Of a stretch of DNA of 64,000 bases, positions 1 through 12,100 are shown in pieces. Origin of the DNA: Sthenelais limicola (taxonomy: Eukaryota > Annelida > Polychaeta > Phyllodocida > Sigalionidae); contig OW804098.1 of the NCBI GenBank assembly GCA_942159475.1, positions 9,836,406 to 9,900,405 on the forward strand, written 5' to 3'. Below the pieces are notes generated by a model that was not told the origin of the DNA, made no database searches, and saw only the letters and a list, made by a program, of their open reading frames with translations. How positions within the stretch are numbered: the stretch's first letter is position 1; each line of letters begins with the position of its first letter. A program made the position numbers and the translations under genes.

Positions 1-191
1 ACCTCATGTCCTTGTAAAAAGTTCTCGTTGGGTTTGATTTCTTCCCTTTCTTCCAGCTCTTCAGCTTCTAGCTTGTCCAACAAGCAGAGCAACTGAGCAA
101 AGTAGGCCTACCCCTTCTGCCTTTCAAAGCTTTCTTGGGCTTGATCTGCCATAGACCAAACCAACGTTTTTAGATCTATCTCAACTTCCAT
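1..191 (-). pseudogene. Unrecognised coding fragment with an in-frame stop
   Basis: Read on the minus strand from an ATG at 191, the frame gives an acidic, Glu/Lys-rich, helix-prone peptide starting MEVEIDLKTLVWSMADQAQE. It stops at a TAG near 107 and then stays open in the same frame to the window edge with similar composition (LDKLEAEELEEREEIKPNE). The stop lies in the palindrome TAGGCCTA, which recurs in the next 500 bases, so a small insertion may have broken the frame. The Glu-rich continuation looks like coding sequence, but I do not recognise the protein and it is cut by the window edge. It could instead be an exon end or chance. Confidence 0.3.
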
Positions 192-195
192 CGTT

Positions 196-222
196 TAGAA
201 TAGAATAGAATAGAATAGAATA
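196..222. repeat. TAGAA pentanucleotide microsatellite
   Basis: About five tandem TAGAA units are followed by TAATCTTTTATTTG. Read on the minus strand this is a short unique end followed by repeated ATTCT, the form of a LINE or SINE 3' tail, so a retroposon end is possible. Confidence 0.7.
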
Positions 223-1209
223 ATCTTTTATTTGTCCAAGTATTTCAACAGTTACAGACAAATAGGTCCACAGGCCTCTGGGAAGATCCCAGCTCTTCCA
301 GTCGTTACCTTTGACAATTAATTATTCAATTTCACAAACCAAAGACTTGGGTGGCAGGATGAGTGCCCTGATGGTAGAAGTCAATGTTGATTTAAAACAC
401 CAGGTGGCACCACTATTATCAATATGGAGCATGTAGGCCTACATCAAGTCAAAGAACTCTATAATATTATAAAGCACGTAGGCCTAATTCCACTAGGTAT
501 GTCTTCAAGTAGGCCTAGGCTATTATATAGATTACCAATGACAGTTATTAAAGCTAGTGAAATCCAGGCATACATAATTATAGGCCCTATGCCATTGGCT
601 AATCTGGCCATGTTTTTGTTGATACGCCCACCTATCATGGCATAATAGAATATTCTTAATGAGAACAAATTCTGGAGGTGGGACGGGAGGAGGAATGTCA
701 ATAAAATTAATGCTACTGCTAGCGGGGATCCGGGGCGCGGATGGACGTCGACTAAATTGATCGACAGAAATGGGATGGAAAATGCTATTTCCTAATGGAC
801 GAATTATAAATAAGGTAGCAATTCGGAAACTGGGAAAAAGAGCTCTAAGAGCATGTAAAGTATGTTTCTTTATGATAGATAAACTATTTATTTGTGTGCA
901 TTTCAAATCGTGTTTACAAATTCGATGGATTGCCGGGCCGGCTCGCTGACGTAATAACGTAACGTAATTTGTTCAACGTTAGTAACGCGCATTGCCTTTC
1001 TGCGTCCTTGACAACCATTTTTCCCGCTTTGAGCAATGTAGTCCAAGACTGATTTTGAAGGGGCTAGGGGAGGATCTTAGAACGGTTTAACTAATAATAA
1101 TAATAATCAATAAAACGGGTTGTTGGGGCTCCATTGAATCTCAAAGTTTATTTTTATTGTATTCATTTATTTGTATCACAATCCTCTGTGGTTCAGTGCT
1201 CAGATGGTT
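223..1209. other. Intergenic, no supported gene
   Basis: No supported gene. TAGGCCTA palindromes occur near 435 and 510. A GC- and CGTAA-rich patch at about 925-1010 contains CTGACGTAATAACGTAACGT, resembling CRE/ATF half-sites and possibly a minus-strand promoter. A Pro-rich minus-strand frame at about 620-790 (FIDIPPPVPPPEF) could be an exon, but nothing else supports it. Confidence 0.4.
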
Positions 1210-1213
1210 TTAA

Positions 1214-2320
1214 AGGCAAACGCTACTATCTAGTGGAAAATGAAAATAAATGTCATTTTTCTGAAACTTTGGTATTTGATTCTTGAAGTGTTTCTGGTCA
1301 TAAAGATGGAAAAAAATCAATGGGTCGCCGTGCTCATTTTTCAACTACAGTGCTTCAAAATTTGGTATCTCAAAAGAACCAATGAGGACCAAAAGGGGGG
1401 CTCATTTTGCAGTACCTCGACTTGATAGTTCATATTTGCTATTTATATTCACTCAATTTAAGTATAGTTAACAGTTTTGGAGAGAGTATTATTTAGCCAA
1501 TAATTCTATGCCTCTTTTTCATACAGTGAATTGTTTTTTCTATTATGAAAACAACAAATACCTGATGTGAATTTTAAATTAAAAACTCAGAAAAACGCAC
1601 TATTTTTCACTATTTTTATAAAAACAATTTTTTTTTCTCCCCATCGAAATTAAATGTCATTTTTCGGATACTTTAGTATATGATTCTTGAAGTATATGGT
1701 TTCATAAAACTGGAAAAAAAATAATGGGTCGCCATGCTAGTTTCTGAATTACGGAGCTTTGAAACATGGCTGACAACCCAAAAATCTGCTGCTTTCAAAG
1801 TGTTCTATATTTCCTAAACATGTCTATTTCAGACAGCTACAATTATTTTTTTAACGTGATGACATACATTTTTTTCCTTTATATATTTAGACTATTACCT
1901 GCACTATATGTGTAGAAAATTTTGGGACAATAGGAGGTTCTGTTTTTGTTTTATTCCCAAAACCGTGAAAGGAAAATGCAGCATTTCCCAATAGACTTGC
2001 ATGCTAATTGGGTACAACTGAGAGTACCCATAGCTAGCTCTGTTTCCCAAACATGTCTATTTTAGACAGCTATAAAAAAAAAATCGAACGCGATGACATA
2101 TATTTTTTTTCCATTTTATCTGTAGTATATAACCTGAACTGTATGTGTAGAAAATTTTGGGACAGTAGGACTAGCCATTAATTGTTTGTGTTATTCTATA
2201 AAATGTGACAAAATGGGCCGTTTCCTCATAGACTGCAATGCTAAAGGAATAGTGCGTAAAATGGCCGTATATTTGGTATATGGAAAAGGGGGGCGTGGTA
2301 GTGAATAGTAGCGTTTGCCT
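1214..2320. mobile_element. Non-autonomous DNA transposon with TTAA target duplication
   Basis: The ends are inverted copies of AGGCAAACGCTACTAT, each flanked by TTAA (1210-1213 and 2321-2324). The interior contains two related direct repeats (about 1795-2010 and 2035-2200, sharing the AAACATGTCTATTT and AGACAGCTA region) and no coding sequence. A TTAA target with termini starting AGG fits Kolobok-type elements and piggyBac also uses TTAA; the superfamily is inferred. Confidence 0.75.
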
Positions 2321-2324
2321 TTAA

Positions 2325-4804
2325 GCAGTGCCACGACCTCGCGCCAATTCTCAGGAGTTGAGGATGATGAGGTCATCATGACTGACGTAAAGTTTTGGAT
2401 TATGTAGTCAGAAAGTGTACAATCAGCAGCTCTACACATTTGGTACGTTCGGATAAATTAGGCTCAAAATATTTATTAAAGCTGCATTCTCTGCTATTAT
2501 GACCATAAGGTTGTTACCAAATACACTCATATTATGACCTATAAGACTGCCTTTATCTATATTCTACTGCTGATATATGTTATACAAGAATTTGAAGTCT
2601 GAAAAAAACGTCCGTCGATGATCAGGGAAGTCACCTCACGAAAGGATTTGGCGGGGGCCCGAAATATAGGCTAAATGTGGACCTTTATGAAGCCTTGTTG
2701 CAAAAATAACTGGACAAAATCCTCCAGTTATTACGACAAAAGAAACCTTACCACATTTACTCATATTACATGATATTAGCCAACCAATACCAAATACCTT
2801 ACCAAATTTACTCATAAATTAGCCAACCAATACCAAATACCTTACCAAATTTACTCATTATTATGACTCATAGGGCTGAATCTATCAATATTCTGCTGCT
2901 ATATGATGTTAGTAAACAAGAAAGAGGAAACATATTATAAACATGTAAGAATATTAATCATATACTGAATGATCGTGTGAAATATTATATATAGAGAGTC
3001 TGCAGTATTCATGATACGTAGAAAATGTTAAAAAGGTATACGATTAAAGGTAATGATATAGTAAGATCAAATGATTATGCTTTGAACTTGGCGAATGGGA
3101 ATTATCACATTGTGAAACTTTGACCAATAGATTATCTTTTTTTAAATAAAAAAATTAGTTTCGAAGAAGTTGAAGGTGACTGAAAGTGAATCCGCCTATA
3201 GTTCTTAACTGGACACGGGTGGAGGTGAGGGGAGGGAGGACCAGCTAGGACCACTCCTTTAGGTAATGAGGCCCGCCATCCTGATACATACTGTTATACA
3301 TGAACGCCATTACAGCCATTAGTAGGCATTACAGCGTTCTGGATGATCGCCATTAGGCCTGTAATGTCATTCATGATGATATGACAAGGGGAGCTGTCCC
3401 CCAAATCTGAGTTCCTCCATCCTATCCCAGCTGTTGTTTTCATGAGGAGGCGACAGATTTCGAGAGGTTTAATGGAATTCCGTCTTCCACCCTTCCCAAT
3501 CAAAGAAATGTCCCCGCAACGCGGGTATCATGTTACCAACTATAGAACAAAATGGCCACCAGGGAGCGATAATAATTGGAGTCACGCCAGGAAAGGATTC
3601 CGACATGTCCTCCACATACACATGTGGACGTTTATGGAGCCCTGTATTGTAACACAGACCAACAACATCGTCCAAAGATTTGGTCAAATGACTTTAAGGT
3701 GGGTTGGAAAAAAATTGAACAAAAAGTAGAAAATGTTCAATTCTTGGCTGATGTTAATTGAGAGTGCAAATTAAAGAAATTGTCGAATAGAATTGATGCA
3801 TTCAGTTGAATTAAGAAGAAAGTCTGATATACCCCAATAGTAGAAGAACACCTCAAGAATAAGAGATAAGCACAGTTACTTTATTTCCCGTCCTTTAAAA
3901 TGGTAATAAGAACAAATATAGACGGTTTACAGATTAGATTAGACCTGTTTCTGTTTAAAATATTAGTTTCACTTATCTCAGAAGTTCTCTGCCTTTTATA
4001 CTGTATGGAAGAATTTATGTTATTTATGTAAATATTATTTTTTTCACTCATCTTCTAATAAATTCCTTTGTATTTCCCATTCATATGAAATCGAATAGGC
4101 ATACAATATGTTACTTGTATTTTGCATATTATTATTTTGTTAATGGAAAAATACTGCTGGAAACGAAAATGCTTGACAAAGAATGCCTATTTAGATAGAC
4201 ATATTATATACAATTCATAAGATAGTATACAGATTCGTTTATTCATATTGATGTTTATACCGCAAGTTAAATGATAATAAAGTAAGAAATACATGTATCC
4301 ATACATTGAACGTCATTATTATGACGCAGGCTCACGAGATAAATTCAACTGTCTTTGTATATGATCCCAATAAAAAAACTAGGAATAGCCATGCTTTCCC
4401 GCCTACTGTTGTGTCTAGCAATTCACTAATGCAATCCTTAGACATTTTAATCCGTCTATACGCTACGTTAATCTAGTCGAGACTTCGTTTTTATTTAGGA
4501 TTCTCAAAGTGTGTGTCATCAACATTCATCATACATGGAGTCGTGTACTAATCGTCGTGTATTAATGTACATTTTCATTGAATACAGGGAGTGGCATTAC
4601 CTTTCTTGGATAGAATTTGACGTGGAATAGCCATGGACTGCCGTTCTTCCCTATAGTATAGCTATAATTCTAATGACTAATGCATAGTGTTTATTGCAAT
4701 AAAATAGAACTAATGAGAGTAATCTCTATGAGGCTGTATATGATGGCCACAGGTTCCTACCGATATGGGGATGTCTTTTGTAGTAGTATTCGTATAAGTA
4801 GTAG
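2325..4804. other. Intergenic, repeats but no supported gene
   Basis: About 2480-2700 holds a sequence (TATAACATATATCAGCAGTA read on the minus strand) that reappears in opposite orientation at about 5500-5630. Two short direct repeats (ACCAAATACCTTACCAAATT) sit at about 2790-2860. Overlapping frames of 60-95 codons at 3290-3760 exist on both strands with no recognisable motif and look like chance. The rest is AT-rich and featureless to me. Confidence 0.4.
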
Positions 4805-4876
4805 TATATATGTACAGAAACTATATTTCTAAGTGTATATTATCAACAACAGTAAAACCTGGAAATAGGTCGGCAT

Positions 4877-5636
4877 TCTTTGTCCATGACAGTTCAACCG
4901 AGCGGACCTTCTATTTATATCTCTACCTTTTAGATTTTATATCGCATAAAACATAATATCTACTTTTGTATAGGATCAGGATTTCTGGGAATAGCATCAT
5001 CGGTGTAATGTAATTCCTGAATAAAAAAATCTAAACTCTAATAAAGGTTTTCGGGCTAGGTAGCCTTGCAGTAGTCGGCGTTTTACTCCCAGGTATAGGG
5101 CTTAAATGCCTACCTTAAAGGTTTTCGAACCATGTAGCCTCCTCTTTATCTTACATGTATCATTAATAAATACAAATACAATAGTAGTATAGCAATAATC
5201 TTTGAAAGGGAAGGAGGAGGATGAAATATCTGTAATCTGCAGAGAATATTGTCTTTGTGATGTAATGCTTCCAATAGATGTTAAAGCTTAAAGTTTAATC
5301 AGTTTAATCTCACGTTTAATCTCAGTTCAGTTTAATCTCACGGTGGTTAATATGTCTTTTCCAACTCATCTAAAAATCATTTCATTAAATTTTTCAAGGA
5401 TTTTCTCCGTTGTTTTTGCGACAGGGCTTCTAAACGTCCTCATTTGTATTTGGAGGACCCGCCCTAATCTTTTCCAGCGAAGACGTCACTTATTATCGAT
5501 TGATCTGGCTTTAAATTCGTGTATAACATATATGATACATAAACAATAGCAGCAGAATATAGATAAATTCAGTCTTAAGTAATAATGATAATATGTGTAA
5601 ATTTGGTAAGATTTGCTTTGTTGTAATAGCTAGCTT
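4877..5636. other. Gene A-specific insertion upstream of the promoter block
   Basis: In genes B and C the sequence ACCTGGAAATAGGT runs directly into the ACACATCTTCG block of the conserved upstream region. In gene A the same two blocks are separated by roughly 760 bases. The insert carries the inverted relative of the 2480-2700 repeat (about 5460-5630) and a short CAGTTTAATCTCACG repetition near 5300-5340. No terminal repeats were resolved. Confidence 0.5.
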
Positions 5637-5676
5637 TACACATCTTCAGACGGCCTGCCCCATATGAAGTATTAAC

Positions 5677-5912
5677 TGGGTCAGATTTTCAGAAAATGTA
5701 CAATTGGCAGCTCTTTACATTAAATAACTTCAGCTTAAATAGGCTGAGAAATTATGACTACCGGGTATATCTGAGCATATTTGGTATCACATTGATTTAA
5801 AGTATCAGTTCTGTTATGTTAAACTGCATTTTAAAGCTCATTTTCGTCTTAAATGTGGGTTATTTGAGAGGAATGGTGGAGGCGAATTGTACTGTCTGGA
5901 AAATCTGACCCA
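5677..5912. mobile_element. TGGGTCAG-family MITE, copy 1
   Basis: Inverted termini starting TGGGTCAGATTTTCAG and ending GAAAATCTGACCCA bound an AT-rich 236-bp core. This copy sits inside the conserved upstream block of gene A and is absent from the same place in genes B and C. A 14-bp direct repeat, TAWGAAGTATTAAC with one mismatch, flanks it. Genes B and C have a single copy of this sequence. Confidence 0.75.
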
Positions 5913-6120
5913 TAAGAAGTATTAACTGGTGCATATCCATACCAGTGTACACCCACCCACCGACCCCGACCCCCAGACTCTGGTATTCCCGTAACGTCTC
6001 ATCACGACTTCTAAGCTCACAGGTGCAGTAGGATATACGCAATATATCCCTGAAGGAGATACATGGAAGCAGTAGGACTGAATTATACGATACCATCATA
6101 ATAGAGATATCAAAGACATT
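5913..6120 (+). promoter_or_regulatory. Conserved upstream region of receptor gene A
   Basis: The roughly 200 bases before the start codon are conserved in all three paralogs (26098-26322 and 55445-55677), including CCAGACTCTGGTATTCCC, AACACTCACAGGTG in B and C (shorter in A), and GATATCAAAGACA just before the ATG. Conservation next to shared first exons suggests promoter and 5' UTR. There is no clear TATA box; GAATTATACGATA about 40 bases before the ATG is the nearest candidate. Confidence 0.5.
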
Positions 6121-6193
6121 ATGGGGATTACTTTGTTACTAATGGGAATATTAATCTGCATACAAGTACCATGTGGATTTACTGGATCACCAT
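6121..6193 (+). CDS. Gene A exon 1, signal peptide
   Basis: Encodes MGITLLLMGILICIQVPCGF and four more residues, then a split codon before GTAAGT. The short hydrophobic core with small residues after it is a classic secretion signal. It differs from gene B exon 1 at only two of 73 bases and from gene C at one. Confidence 0.85.
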
Positions 6194-9100
6194 GTAAGTA
6201 CATTTGGTCAGTGTTAAATATTTCATGCTGAATATGCCATGTTTTCTATAGCATTTACACTGACATACAGCTTCCATAATTGCATGCGATGGAGATTCAA
6301 GATGACGGACATGCAAATCTATCTTTAGGTCAATATGGATGTTTACCATTCAGAGATAACACGACATTAAATATATATAATAAATATGTATTTTATAATG
6401 GACAGTAGTAAGGGACACAGTGTTTACGCAAATAATTGACAGTTAAATAGACTTTAATTTTAACTTTAAGTTCTGGCTGGCATTTTTATATGTACACCAC
6501 GTCCCTAAATGTTGGTCTATAGGTTTCTATATGTTTCGTATTGCCAACTATACCTGTTTTATGAATATTAAGATCGTATAAGTATTTTTCTCTGACGAAG
6601 CTGGCTAAAAAAATATATTTAATGATAGGTTATACACAGTACATCATTTGTTCTACAACTTTTTAGAAAAAGTTTTCATTACATTTACATCATCTATGTA
6701 ACATAATAGGGTAAAACGATAAGAATGGATACAAACTAACTCCCGCGCAGTGTCAAAATACTTCCAATATGGCTATTACCTTAAGTTTGTTCAAATTTGT
6801 TTTTGTCCTATTCATCAACTGACTCCAGGCATTTTAACATTTAACTACCTTATACAAAACAATTCAATAATAACTATTCACAAAGCCCCTACCTCTGGTA
6901 ATTTCCAGATTTCTTCAGAATTTTCAAACAGTTGCCTATAGAAGAATTTTATATTTTATATTTAAACATGTTTGTGTCCTCCATCTCAAGGTTTCTAACT
7001 GTCATTGGAAGGGAGTTCCATAGCTGTTCGATTTTTCCAAACAAACTACTATGTATACTTTCCTTCCTCCAGTTGTTCACCTGGAGTCTAAGTCCATCTC
7101 TGAGGTTGTATGGTCTCACTAATTCCTCTGCAATACTAAATTTACATCTAAATAAAGGATAAAATATTATTGACGCCTGTAACAAAGTGGTGTTAATGCT
7201 GACCTTATATGGGCATCATAATTCGGGAGCTTTTTTTGTACTCGCCTATTCGTTTTTATTCCATTAACTACTCTTAGACAACAACTGCACTCTTTTCACT
7301 TCTTTTTGCGCTGCTAAGTCAATAATAATACTACATCATACCAGTACAGGAAGAACATAGGTTTTATATATAAGCAAAGCAGTTTTTCTGTCAACAAAAT
7401 GTCTGATCCTGCTCAATCTTTTCAACAATAGTCGGCCATTTATGTTATTTATGTGCAGCACAATACTTAAAGTGTTGTTTAGAATAAACCCTAGGTACTT
7501 AAAAGTCACAACATTTGTAATACATTCTCCATCAGTTTACATTTGATATTCTCTTTTTTTCTTATCATTACAACCATAAAAGACCTGCAGTTTAGTTTTT
7601 ATTGTGTTGACCGTCAAGTTATGTATTACAGTCTCAAAACATGTATTGTTCAAGAGTTGCTCGATTTATGAGCAAAACAGCTGGTCTACTGATGACATCT
7701 TTTAAGGAGAAACGGGTGTGTGTACTGAGGAATGAGGGAGGGGGGGGGGGGGTTGACTCAATCAATTCTGGTGTAACATAATCAGCTTATCAGGAAATAT
7801 GATTTTCATTTAAACATAGGACATTAAATGAGAGGTTTATTAGATATTAATTAAACCTTTAATCAAGTAAACCTACTTACGGTATACTGAATTATACCGA
7901 TCATCTACTTTACTAGTTGTATGAGTCAACCTGACCACATTTTGTTAAATTATTCTTTATTAATTCATTTTGATCAATTCCTGTAATGCAGTTGTGGAGA
8001 AAATGGAAACACTGAGATCCGATTAGAGTAGCCCAGGGAAGAAAACGGGCACCAAATGAAACCCTAGTTTTTAAAAAAAAATGGAAAATGTACATTTAGT
8101 GTATCCATTGACCTTCAATATGAAAATATGCTATAATATAGAGCGCTGTACCCTTACGTATCATTAATCTTGGAATATAACCTATTTGTAGAATAGTTAT
8201 ACAACGGTTTGTCATTTGCTATGTTAGAATCAGATTTGATGTACCCGACGGGCACTGAGTGCAATTGAGTGTGATAGCACTGTGATCATTTTGGGATTGA
8301 CCGCAAACTAGTGAAGTGTGATACTTATGGCTTTGAATCACAGTGAAATGGACATGCCATTAGCCATCATTATGTGAAATCCATTGCGTCTATTTCCTCC
8401 AATGCTGTTGGTGATCTCACACTTGTGTTGGATCAAGTTCTCATTCATATTCATTTATGTTTGTATTAAACATGTGTTAATTAACCAATTGTATCTGCAA
8501 ATACATGTTTTCTTCAAAAGTAATTAATATGGGTGTGATCTCAATTGCGCTTATAATGCGCATTCCAAATCGCGTCTAAATAGGTATCCCAGAGGTCGCC
8601 GCTATGGCAATGAAAAATTGACGCACATGCAAAAGGCTCTGTGCTCATACAGATGCCATGCCACCGAAACAAACAAAAGATACGTATAGATATATCATGA
8701 GAAAGGCCAAAGAATTATCTTTCCAGTGATATACAATACATCATATATGATTATAATTTCAAGCTGGTTGCTTTAGTCGATTCTGAGATAATTTGAGTCA
8801 AAAATCGCTCAAAATTAGATTTATTGGGCTCTCTATAGATATGGATTTTTTCCTAATTTTCCCATTTTTATAGGCCATATTTGAAAATGTTCTTGAATAC
8901 ATACAAGTTTTATATCTTGTGGGTTTACTCTCACAATTACCTATTATCAGATAATATAGGATTAAACGTTCTCTGTTGAGTATTTATCTAATCATATGTT
9001 TCGTTAAATCTCCCTAATAATACTAATTTAATCGATGATGAAAATGGTGTAAAAAAATGGTAAATTTTTAATTTTGAAAAAATCATAGAAAAAAAACCTA

Positions 9101-12100
9101 ATCAACCGATTTTAAAAAGAAAAGAGCCAATCTTCATCATTCATTAAGAGCTACATCATGGTAATAATGTATTTCACTTATTCACAATCTTTAAAAAGAC
9201 TCTGGGATACCTAGTCTAAATACATAATGCAGCCACAAAGTTCTGCATGGATACAATACCTGGTACTGCTCACTCACCTAGCATTCACACTTACTTTTGC
9301 GCATCTGACACTCACTCTCTGATACCCAGTCAAAGAAACCCCTACACACAGGTGGTGGTACTGTTTTCACCAGGTGGCGTAAGTGAGAACTGGGGTGCAC
9401 TTACAAATTCTTTAACAATAAAGGTGCCTCTAATACACTTGTATGGCATTTATACCACTATGGATATTCCGCATCATGTACATAGAAATGTTATAAGTGA
9501 TATATACATCTATACGTTATGTCTGTTATAAACCTGATATTGAAAAATGCTAAGATGAAACCACCCTAATGATTGTGCATATAGATTGTCCCTATAGTGG
9601 CTTGGGTAAGCCAGAGCAAACAAACAACTGATACACTACAAATGGAAGGCTGCTATGCTTCAGGCTCACAAAGACGATGGTAGAATTGATGAAACTAAAA
9701 TGATGCATATAAGAAGAGGGTAACATACAATGCCCTAAACTCTCTTCGAAATTTGTAGGGAATAACCTACCTGAGAAAAAATGAAACTGGAAAATGAAAC
9801 TGCCATGAAGTGTCTCATTTGTTTCAGATGCTATTGATATAAGGGATCGGTGGTATGAATATCCCACTCAAAATGCCATAAGAATTTGCAAACTGTTGAA
9901 CCTATATTGCGTCATACCTTTAGCGTGACCATCTCGCGATCATTGTGCAATAATTATTGCGTGAAAAGCGTCCACGCTCATCACGGAACTCTGGCGAAAA
10001 TCGCATAGAATTGCGTTCATTTGCCCGTCGGGTATAGTCCAAAATTCAGTCACCAAGATCTAATATCCTTTCCCTTAAGAACTCAATATATGGGTGAGAC
10101 TTTCAGAAAATGTACAATTCACCAATACCTTCACCAATCCTCTCAAAAAACCCAAATTTCAGACGAAAATAAAGTTCAAAATACATTTCAACCTAACCAA
10201 ACAGATTGCTAGAATCAATGCAATGCAAAATATTCTCGAATATACCCATTATTGACCAAATTGCAGCCTAATTTAGCAGAACTTGTTAAATGTGTACAGC
10301 TGCCAATTGTACATTTTCTGAAAATCTGACCCAAATACATGATTAGTAAATCTACAGTAAAGAAGGCTGAAATCTACTCTTAATCTCTTCGGGATTAAGG
10401 GCATTATGTGACAATGACCTCTAAAGACTGATGCTGCAGTTTTGTTTTCATTACTAAAGCACATCTCGTGATCTGTAAATCATTTCCCCCCACCTGTCCA
10501 TGACCTATATATTTACAAGTAATGCACAATGTTGTTCTACCTAAACGATATTTAGACATATGTTTAAGTGTTTCCCTGGTAAGTACTATTTACATTTCTG
10601 TCTATGTACCTTGGCAACCCATTAGTATATCAAAAGCAATGATAGCAAGTTACACGTTTCTTATTGCAGGTCTAGGCGGAGATGGTTGGTGGGGGATAGC
10701 GTGTCCTGTTGGTGAAACTCATGTCTTCATGAAATGGAGGGGATGGAGACATACCTGTCTCAATGGTAAGTTAAAGCGAGTTGTTATTAGGTTATTATTG
10801 CCATCTGGAATTCCAATGGCTTGTGTCATGTGTGGTGAAATTACTTTGAAAAATCAAAATGTAACCATAACGTCTAAATTGGAATCCGATGCAAAACAGC
10901 AGCCTACTTTGGAAATGTGTAGCAACATGGTCATTTGGTCATTGGATTATGATGGAAAAGACCATGGGATTGGGTCAATTTCTGACATTTCTGGCTGCCT
11001 ATTCCAACATAGACACCAGCAAAATTTAATATTTTCTCAAATTCCAGTTTGGCAGTTTCAAACAAAATTTAGTAACAGTGCTTACATTTCGAGAACAATT
11101 TATGTCCTAACCAAAACTGGACATCAGATAAGATGTAGAAAGGCGCATCCCAGTGTCATTCATAAATAGGAATAGACTTCAAAATTGAGTTGCACATTTG
11201 CCCCTAAATATTAGGGAAAATATCAAAACAGAATTGCAGAAGTATTTAAAAAAAGACACATAATCAGTATAAAAAAAAAGAAAATACTCCATCGAGTCTG
11301 CTGTGACTATCAGTAATCCTTTTATTGAAATTCTGTCATCACTTGTGATCAATTAAGATTACCTATGATGACACTAGATCAGAAACATACATAATTTTAT
11401 TCCTGTTCTGTTATCACTGTTCACCATTGATCCCTTGTACTGATGCCTTAAGCTATTACCAAAATAACTAGGACAGTTTAATGAGACCTAAGATCGTGTT
11501 ATACTTATGATAATCATTAATATCGTGTTATATTTACAATAATTATTATTATCATGTTATACTTATAATAATCATCATCGAACAATTGTCATAAAAAATA
11601 GAAATGGTATACATAGAGAGACTGAAATGAGCCGTCAGTAATAAAAGATTTATTGGACGAGATCCATCTGTAAATGAAGTCCAATAACCTTTCAATTACA
11701 AGCGGCGAGTACTTAGTTATTCCATTCTATATTCATCATATCGGTCAGATTTTCAGAAAATGTACAATTCATCTACGACAATCTTCTCTAATAACCCAAA
11801 TTTCAGACGAAAATAAAGTTTAAAATACAGTTCAACCTAACCAAACAGATTGCTAAAATGGCGGCTATATTGAAATTTATCCAATCCAAAGTATTGTTTG
11901 TGGTATTTGTTCTGAAAAAACCCATATCATTTGTCTCCATGAGTGTAGATATAGACCTCTAGTTAACACAGTTTCAACCCTCTAAAATCAGGTTATAATA
12001 GCCATGGTCATTAATCATCAGAAACATCTAAATCCTCCTTAATTAAGGTATTAAATTAGTATGCACGAGCCGTGGGAACCCCAAATAAACAAACCTCAAG

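Larger units (their letters stand above)
6194..10669 (+). other. Gene A intron 1
   Basis: A 4476-bp phase 1 intron from GTAAGT to TTATTGCAG. Homology with gene B intron 1 covers about 6210-6590 and resumes near 7625; the differences are insertions listed separately (LINE fragment, TA-target element, MITE). The acceptor region, including AGCAAGTTACACGTTTCTTA, is conserved in A and B and begins again at the very end of the window for C. Confidence 0.7.

Noticed and set aside
3294..3761. Overlapping frames of 60-95 codons on both strands
   Set aside because: No domain, no splice or paralog support, both strands equally open.
10522..11169. A 215-codon open frame on the plus strand
   Set aside because: Overlaps receptor exon 2 and runs through its GTAAGT donor into an intron; gene B does not keep the frame.
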